Of a stretch of DNA of 64,000 nt, positions 58,320 through 64,000 are shown piece by piece (the stretch's first letter is position 1; each line of letters begins with the position of its first letter). The stretch is from Pocillopora verrucosa (taxonomy: Eukaryota; Cnidaria; Anthozoa; Scleractinia; Pocilloporidae). A program made the translations under genes and the position numbers. The notes under the pieces are model-generated. The model saw nothing but the letters and a program-made list of their open reading frames with translations. It was not told where the DNA came from and made no database searches. The stretch is taken from assembly GCF_036669915.1 (NCBI RefSeq), contig NC_089319.1, forward strand, positions 2,647,082 through 2,711,081, written 5' to 3'.

Positions 58320-59552
58320 AGGAAAGACAACTTCAATCTCCGAAGCGCCTGTTCTATGTTACTACGACCCCTCACAGAACCTAACCATACTTTGTGATGC
58401 CAGCCTTGGCGCAGTTATACTTCAGAATGGCAGGCCAATAGAGTACGCAAGTCGTTCCCTCACCGATACAGAAACACGGTACGCTTAAATAGAGAAGAAG
58501 ATGCTGGCGATTGTCTTCGTTCTTGAGCGTTTCAACCAGTACACATTCGGCCGACATGTATACATCGAAGGTGACCACAAGCCACTGGAAATGATTCTAC
58601 AGAAACCACTCGCCCGAGCACCGCGACGCCTCCAGTTAATGATGATGCGGCTACAGAAATACGATTTCACTATGAGCGCGGCAAAAACATGCACTTGGCC
58701 GACATGCTGTCAGCCAGCACCACAATCCTGAAACTGAAGAGTCACTTTGCCCGCTATGGCATACCTGATCAAGTAATTAGTGGCAACGGACCGCAATTTA
58801 CTTCGGACGAGTTTATCAACTTCTCCAGAACATGGGACTTTGAGCATCTTACTAGTAGCCCTGGAAATAGCAAGGCCAATGGCAGGCGGACACAGGGGTG
58901 AAAACAGCTAAGCGCATGCTGAAGAAATCAGTCAGAGCTGGAACCGACCCATACCTCGCCGTACTCGATTATAGAAACACACCCACGCAAGGAATGACAA
59001 CTCAGCCAAGCACAACGCCGGATGAGCCGAAGGACCAAGACACTCCTTCGTAAAACTCAGAGCCTACTACTGCCTAAGACTATAAACCTGGAAAGTGAAA
59101 AGAAAGGGCTGCAACAGCGCCAGCAGGCTCAAGCCAAATACTACAACCGGTCAGCAAAGGATCTATCCAGCCTGTCTCAAGGTAACGTTGTTAGAATGAA
59201 GCCATCCAATCGTAGCGACAAGTCTTGGCGTAAGGCCCAAGTCACCGCAAGGCTTGACGAGCGATCATACACCGTTGAGACGGACAGCGGAGCAGTCTAC
59301 CGCAGAAATCGACAACATCTGCGAAAAACGTCTGAACCACCCATTGAACCCATCACCACAGAGCCAAAACCGAATAGGGCCAGTAGAGATGAAAAGGCGA
59401 CTACAACCACAGTATCTACCGCTGGTCAGAGGAGTGCCCCTCATAAGTCACACCCTAAAGTGGTGACCGTCCCAAACAGTGTCGGAGGTCAGAGCGAGTC
59501 AGGAAGAGCCCTGTATACCTCAAGGAATATGTCTGTGACCTACGTTGACTAG
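58320..59552 (+). mobile_element. Decayed Ty3/gypsy retrotransposon pol remnant
   Basis: Order as in Ty3/gypsy pol. RNase H (LCDASLGAVILQNGRPIEYA, KKMLAIVFVLERF, GDHKPLEMI) at about 58320-58680, then a shortened integrase core (GIPDQVISGNGPQFTSDEF) at 58740-58890, then the pol C-terminal region (59022-59552, QAQAKYYNRSAKDLSSLSQG...). Damage: TAA at 58486-58488, a frameshift near 58670, loss of the integrase N-terminal zinc finger and first catalytic Asp region, Asp to Gly in the DNGPQF motif, and further stops near 58900-59020. No LTRs were found. Non-functional. Confidence 0.85.
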
Positions 59553-60390
59553 CAAAAGTAAAAATTTAAAAATGTCATTCTAGATGTGTACGTTTAGAAA
59601 ACTGGTATAAATCTGCTCATTGACGTAAGACAAGAATTTTTTTTTTCGGCTTCAATTCACATGAATTTCCTCTGTTTACTATAACCGTTCGAAAAAAAAG
59701 GCTATAGGGAACTTCTTCAGCTTTATATTCTTTTAATAAACACTTAATAGTCAAGCACATGTTTATTGAAACTGGAGCTTGACTTTGTCATATATATGTC
59801 ATTTCGTGCATTTAATTATTCAGGTGGTTAATATCTAAAAAACTCGCCCTCATTTTCCTTAGAAACTTGGACCGTACTGGAGACCTAATAACCTTCTTGG
59901 ACTGACATCGCTAATATAATGCAGAGGGAGCACAATAAGATTTTACGGGGGTCAGTAATTATAGAATCATAACACCTTTGGCACCTGCCCACATGGAACA
60001 CTTTCAAGGAATTAATAATAACAATTCATAGTCCAAGAAGCATTACTCCATTAGGTTAAATTGCATTAGGTTAAATTTTTCACCTGGTATTATTTTACCA
60101 GTTTAGCTTTTTGTGCAAAGAGCCTAAACAGGAAGAGGGAAGTTCATTTCTAGTATAAATGATCCTCTTGGCTTGAAACCAACAGTTTCTATCGTAACCA
60201 TAGCTACAGACAGCGATAAAAGAATACGCATTTGGCTCAATAACACTTAAGTTGGGCACCAAAGACCGTTGGATCTTTGAAGGTAAGAAATGATCATACT
60301 TAATGCATGGATAACTTGAGTTTGGCTTTCATTCCATGATATAAATTTAATATCCACTCTTGACTCCTCTATTTCTGTGTACTTGAAATC
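59553..60390. other. Spacer, no gene recognised
   Basis: AT-rich, no coding or repeat structure identified. Confidence 0.4.
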
Positions 60391-63035
60391 AAGCGAAAAT
60401 GAAATTTATCGAGCTTCCAAATGTGGGTATAAAAAACATTTGGCGAGAAAACATCTTCAGCTATCTGAAATAAACAAGATCGTTATCCTTAATTTTTAGT
60501 TTCCTACAACGGGATTCCTTTTTGAACCTTTTCTCAGTGATATTTCTTTAAGTTTATAATTACACCCCTTCTCGAAATTGTGGTTCCATCATCATCCATA
60601 GAGAAAAGTGCTAAATTATAAAAAGTCAGTGCTGGCGGTTCCAAGCTCGTCACAAATTGTGAAACTGGAAACGACAGGAAATTCCAAAGAGCGATGAGGG
60701 AGGACTTAATGCTGCGACGAAGCCCGCTGTTTGAGTTCAAATTACAGTAAAAAAAATATAGAGTTGACGACAAAAATCTTCTTCATTTGAAATATCCAAC
60801 TTGTCAAAAACTATGGATGTTTTTTCTCTCTGTACTTATGAAGATTTCCTTTCAAAAATGGTTTTGTCTTATCCTCCAAAAATTGATGACATTGAAAGAG
60901 AAGAACCTTGAAAAATATGGAAGTTGGTTTTCATGTCTCCTAATCAGAAAAATGAGTCGGGAACTAATTGTTGGCTCACAGGTCCCATTAAGTCTGTAGC
61001 AGTTTTCTCTAACGAAGGAAACCTGAAAATGTTTTATAATTTAGAAGGTATTCAATAAAGGCCTTGGAGGCGCTTCGATCAATTTTATGAGGTGTTTTCC
61101 CCTGATAATTTAAAAAAAAAAAAAAAAAACCAAAAACGCTGAATCCATGGATCGATCTTGTAAATTTGAAGGTGTTGTTTCTCAGAAACTCGAAAGAACT
61201 TGACTTTTTATGTGACTGCAGTAACGGAGTTTGTTTATCTAATGTTCTCAAGAATATGTTTATAATGTTATTTCCTTAAACGCACTCCATTGACTATAGT
61301 CATGGAAATTTGTGTGGCAAAATCCCTGAATCTAATCTGAGGGTAAACACCGATAGAATCGTAGCTCGCCAAATCCAAAATCTTTCCATATATCCCAAAA
61401 TCGTGCCCACGTATTTTATTTGCTTCAATCATTTCAATGGGTCTGGACTGACTGCTATTAATTTAGTTAACATCCCATATTCAATACAAAAGGGTCGGTA
61501 TCTATTACTTAACCCATTATCGAATGCAGGTGGTGTTATTTCTGTTTAAAAATAATTCATTTCAGCTCGTGTTATTTCCCATCACTCTTTATTTTTATTT
61601 GCTGATTCACTATAGTTGATGCTCTGAGCTTATAACTGGTCATTGTGACAAAACTAAAATCCTGAGCTCAACAAACATGATTTTTTAAGGGAAGGAACCT
61701 TAGTCTTATAAACTTGTTTTGTTGATATTAATGGTATTTAGAAAGGGTGTGTTATTATAATGAGCCATTGACAGTCTTCATACAATCCTGATGCATCGAG
61801 GCATAGGTCGTAATTTTCTCAGCAAATTTATTGAATTTCTGTTTTTTAAGATCAGGAGTTTACTAGATTGATTTTGACGTTAATGAATGTGAGGGAAGAT
61901 AAAATAACTTATCAATTTGGTCTTAAAATTATTTTAGTTTTGTGCGTTCCTGTATTATTTCGAATAATTAGCAGGGCAAAACGGGAATATATGAAAATGA
62001 AAAATACCGAGCTTTCAAATGTACATATAACAAACTTTGGCGGAAAAACAGCTTCAGCTATTTGAAATAAACAAGATCATTGTCCTTAATTTTAGTTTCC
62101 TACAAGTGTTTACCTCTTAAACCTTCTCTCAGCGATATTTGTTTATGTTTATAATGACACCCCATTTAGAAATTGGAGTTCCATCATTACCGTAAATAGA
62201 GAGAAGTGCCAAATTATAAAAAAGTCAATGCTGGCGGTTCCAAGCTCGTCACAAATTGTGAAACCCGAAACGACAGGAAATTCCATAAAGTGATGAGAGA
62301 GGTATACTGCAGTGACAAAGCCCGCTGTTTGGGTTCAATTTACGGTAAAGAAAAATAGAGTTGATGACAAAAATCTTCTTCATTTGAAATATCTAACTTG
62401 CCAAAAATTACAGTTGTTTTTTTCTGTACTTAGAAAGATTTCCGTTCATATTATGTCAAAAGTGATTATTTTGAACAAGAAGAACCTCGAAAAAATATGG
62501 AAGTTGATTTAAATGGTTTCCCATCAGAAAAATAAGTCGGGAACCAAATGTTGGCTCACATGTCTCTTCAACAATTTTATCTAACGTAGGAAAACCTGAA
62601 AATGTCTTATAATTTAAAAGTTCTTCCAATGAAGGCCTTGGAAGCCAGATCCGATACTGAATGATTTGGATGAATCCAATCATAAATTACGGTACACCTT
62701 TTCTAAACATCAATTTGCTATTATCTTTGAGATGAAAATGGCGCTTAAAACAACACTCAGGGGTTCTCCTTCGACAATCTTTATTCAATCCTGATGTATC
62801 GAGACATAGGTCGTAAGTTGCTCAGAAAACGTATGGAATTTTTTGTTGTTTAATATCCACCATCCACGGGAGATTTATTGTTTGTTCAAACTAAAGAGCT
62901 TATTAGAACTTGTCATTAATCAATTTTGACGTTAATGAATGTCGGGGAAGATGAAATGGCTAATAACTTAGGACTTCAAATTATTGCGTTCCTGTATTAT
63001 TTCGAGTAAGTAGGAGGGCTAAACGAGAAAATATT
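60391..63035 (+). repeat. Diverged direct duplication, unknown sequence
   Basis: Two modules each occur twice in the same orientation. Module 1 at about 60395-61075 recurs at about 61993-62655 (GAAATAAACAAGATC, GCTGGCGGTTCCAAGCTCGT, AAGGCCTTGGA). Module 2 at about 61785-61985 recurs at about 62788-63030 (CATAGGTCGTAA, TTTTGACGTTAATGAATGT, CGTTCCTGTATTATTTCGA). Spacing differs (about 1.6 and 1.0 kb), so segments were gained or lost after duplication. No convincing protein frame is shared. Confidence 0.8.
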
Positions 63036-64000
63036 TTGCTCACCGTAGTGAAGTGGGAGTTACAGCTTAACAACTTCAAACACGATATTCTAAATTCAAA
63101 AAGGAGTTTCTCTTATTCATTTCGTCGAATTAGAACAAGAGACTCACAATCTATCCAAGAACGTGGCTTATTTTATAATTTCAGACATATTTCAAGATAC
63201 AGTCTTAATTAAGAATTCGTGTTTTTGGAAAATGAAAGCTAACTGTGCGAGTGTTTTTTTTTGGCGGATACGGTTACACCAGCCTGTCTGCTCCTACACA
63301 CCGATTACCATTATCCGCAGGATTTCGTGAGCGGGACTTTCGGTACATAAGATCTATTTTTATTAACATATTTTGTGAGAATCTTCTTTGCGTCAATTAT
63401 TGACGCTTCAATTAAACTTGTAAGGAGTTTCCCCTGAGAATGAAAGTTCCCTCATTATTTTAAGACCATCAGTACTGTAACGTTTCCGTCATGGCTAAAA
63501 AGTCGTTTTCCTTCAGCGTTAGTAGCATTGCTATGGCAAGCAGCGTTTGACTTCCCGAACCGATTATTTCATGAACTCTTGAGTAAAAACCAGGCAATCA
63601 TAATTTACCCTTTGTTGAGTATAAGATGCAAGATTTAGGATGAAGACAATAGCATACAAAATGCTTCGCAAGGTACATCTTGCAAGCTTCACCACAATAC
63701 TCAGCATTTCCTTGATTGTTAATTCCATATATTTTCTATGCATGTGCTTACTTCGTTCTAAGGCGCCACTGAAACACATTCAACCAATTAAAGATGAATC
63801 TTGATCATCGGAAAATAACTCCACATGAACTTTATTCCAACATTTTGCAAAAAAAAAAGCCAATTTATCGCCTGCCTAGATGAAATCTTCCTTATTTCGT
63901 TGAAAACGCGAATGAGACTTGTCAACAGTTAAAAGATAACTATCTGATTACAACTTGAATATTAAACAGGGCCTCAAGAGCGACGCACGCTAACTGAGTT
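63036..64000. other. Window end, no gene recognised
   Basis: AT-rich sequence with no recognisable gene or repeat. Confidence 0.4.

Noticed and set aside
1..64000. CRISPR arrays, operons, rRNA genes, full tRNA genes
   Set aside because: The window is spliced eukaryotic DNA; no array, rRNA or complete tRNA cloverleaf was seen.

Overview
The window reads as nuclear DNA of an anthozoan cnidarian, most likely a stony coral or close relative. It is AT-rich and spliced, with short GT-AG exons and intact animal housekeeping genes. It also has HEPN/NACHT/LRR NLR receptors of the kind expanded in corals, many short fold-back and TIR repeats, and frequent ACATGTA-type motifs in introns. No species can be named from the sequence alone. 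All gene models were built by hand: exon edges were chosen from splice consensus, and reading phase was checked across every junction.

Layout: (1) 1-3.4 kb: a broken HEPN-NACHT NLR gene on the minus strand (premature TGA, 17-nt frameshift deletion relative to its paralogue), then a plus-strand NLR fragment next to a dispersed repeat. (2) 5.2-7.0 kb: a complete four-exon secreted dermatopontin-like gene (minus, 236 aa). (3) 7-13 kb: no gene seen; repeats and a 20-base poly-G run. (4) 13.0-26.7 kb: a complete 22-exon MARF1 homologue (minus, 1880 aa): RRM, two CCCH fingers, C2H2-like fingers, NYN nuclease, two RRMs, about nine LOTUS repeats and an acidic tail. (5) 28.4-30.0 kb: a four-exon survivin/BIRC5 (minus, 138 aa). 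(6) 30.2-41.1 kb: a 17-exon NPL4/NPLOC4 (plus, 617 aa), head to head with survivin across 208 bp. (7) 44.1-47.7 kb: an NLR with an intact NACHT and 13 near-identical 84-bp LRR units; its HEPN exon is cut in half by a dispersed repeat. (8) 48-64 kb: a gene-poor accessory region with weak hypothetical ORFs, a 138-bp tandem array, a 5'-truncated non-LTR retrotransposon, an unprocessed BTAF1 ATPase-domain pseudogene, a decayed Ty3/gypsy pol, and a diverged direct duplication of unknown sequence.

A conserved block of core cell-biology genes (MARF1 RNA control, survivin, the p97 cofactor NPL4) is therefore flanked on both sides by members of one innate-immune receptor family and by repeats. The strongest leads are: variation in the NLR LRR array confined to predicted ligand-face codons on an almost fixed DNA background; the extended N-terminal RRM-CCCH module on MARF1; the survivin/NPL4 divergent promoter; and a duplicated 3' splice site in MARF1 that predicts an eight-residue isoform difference.
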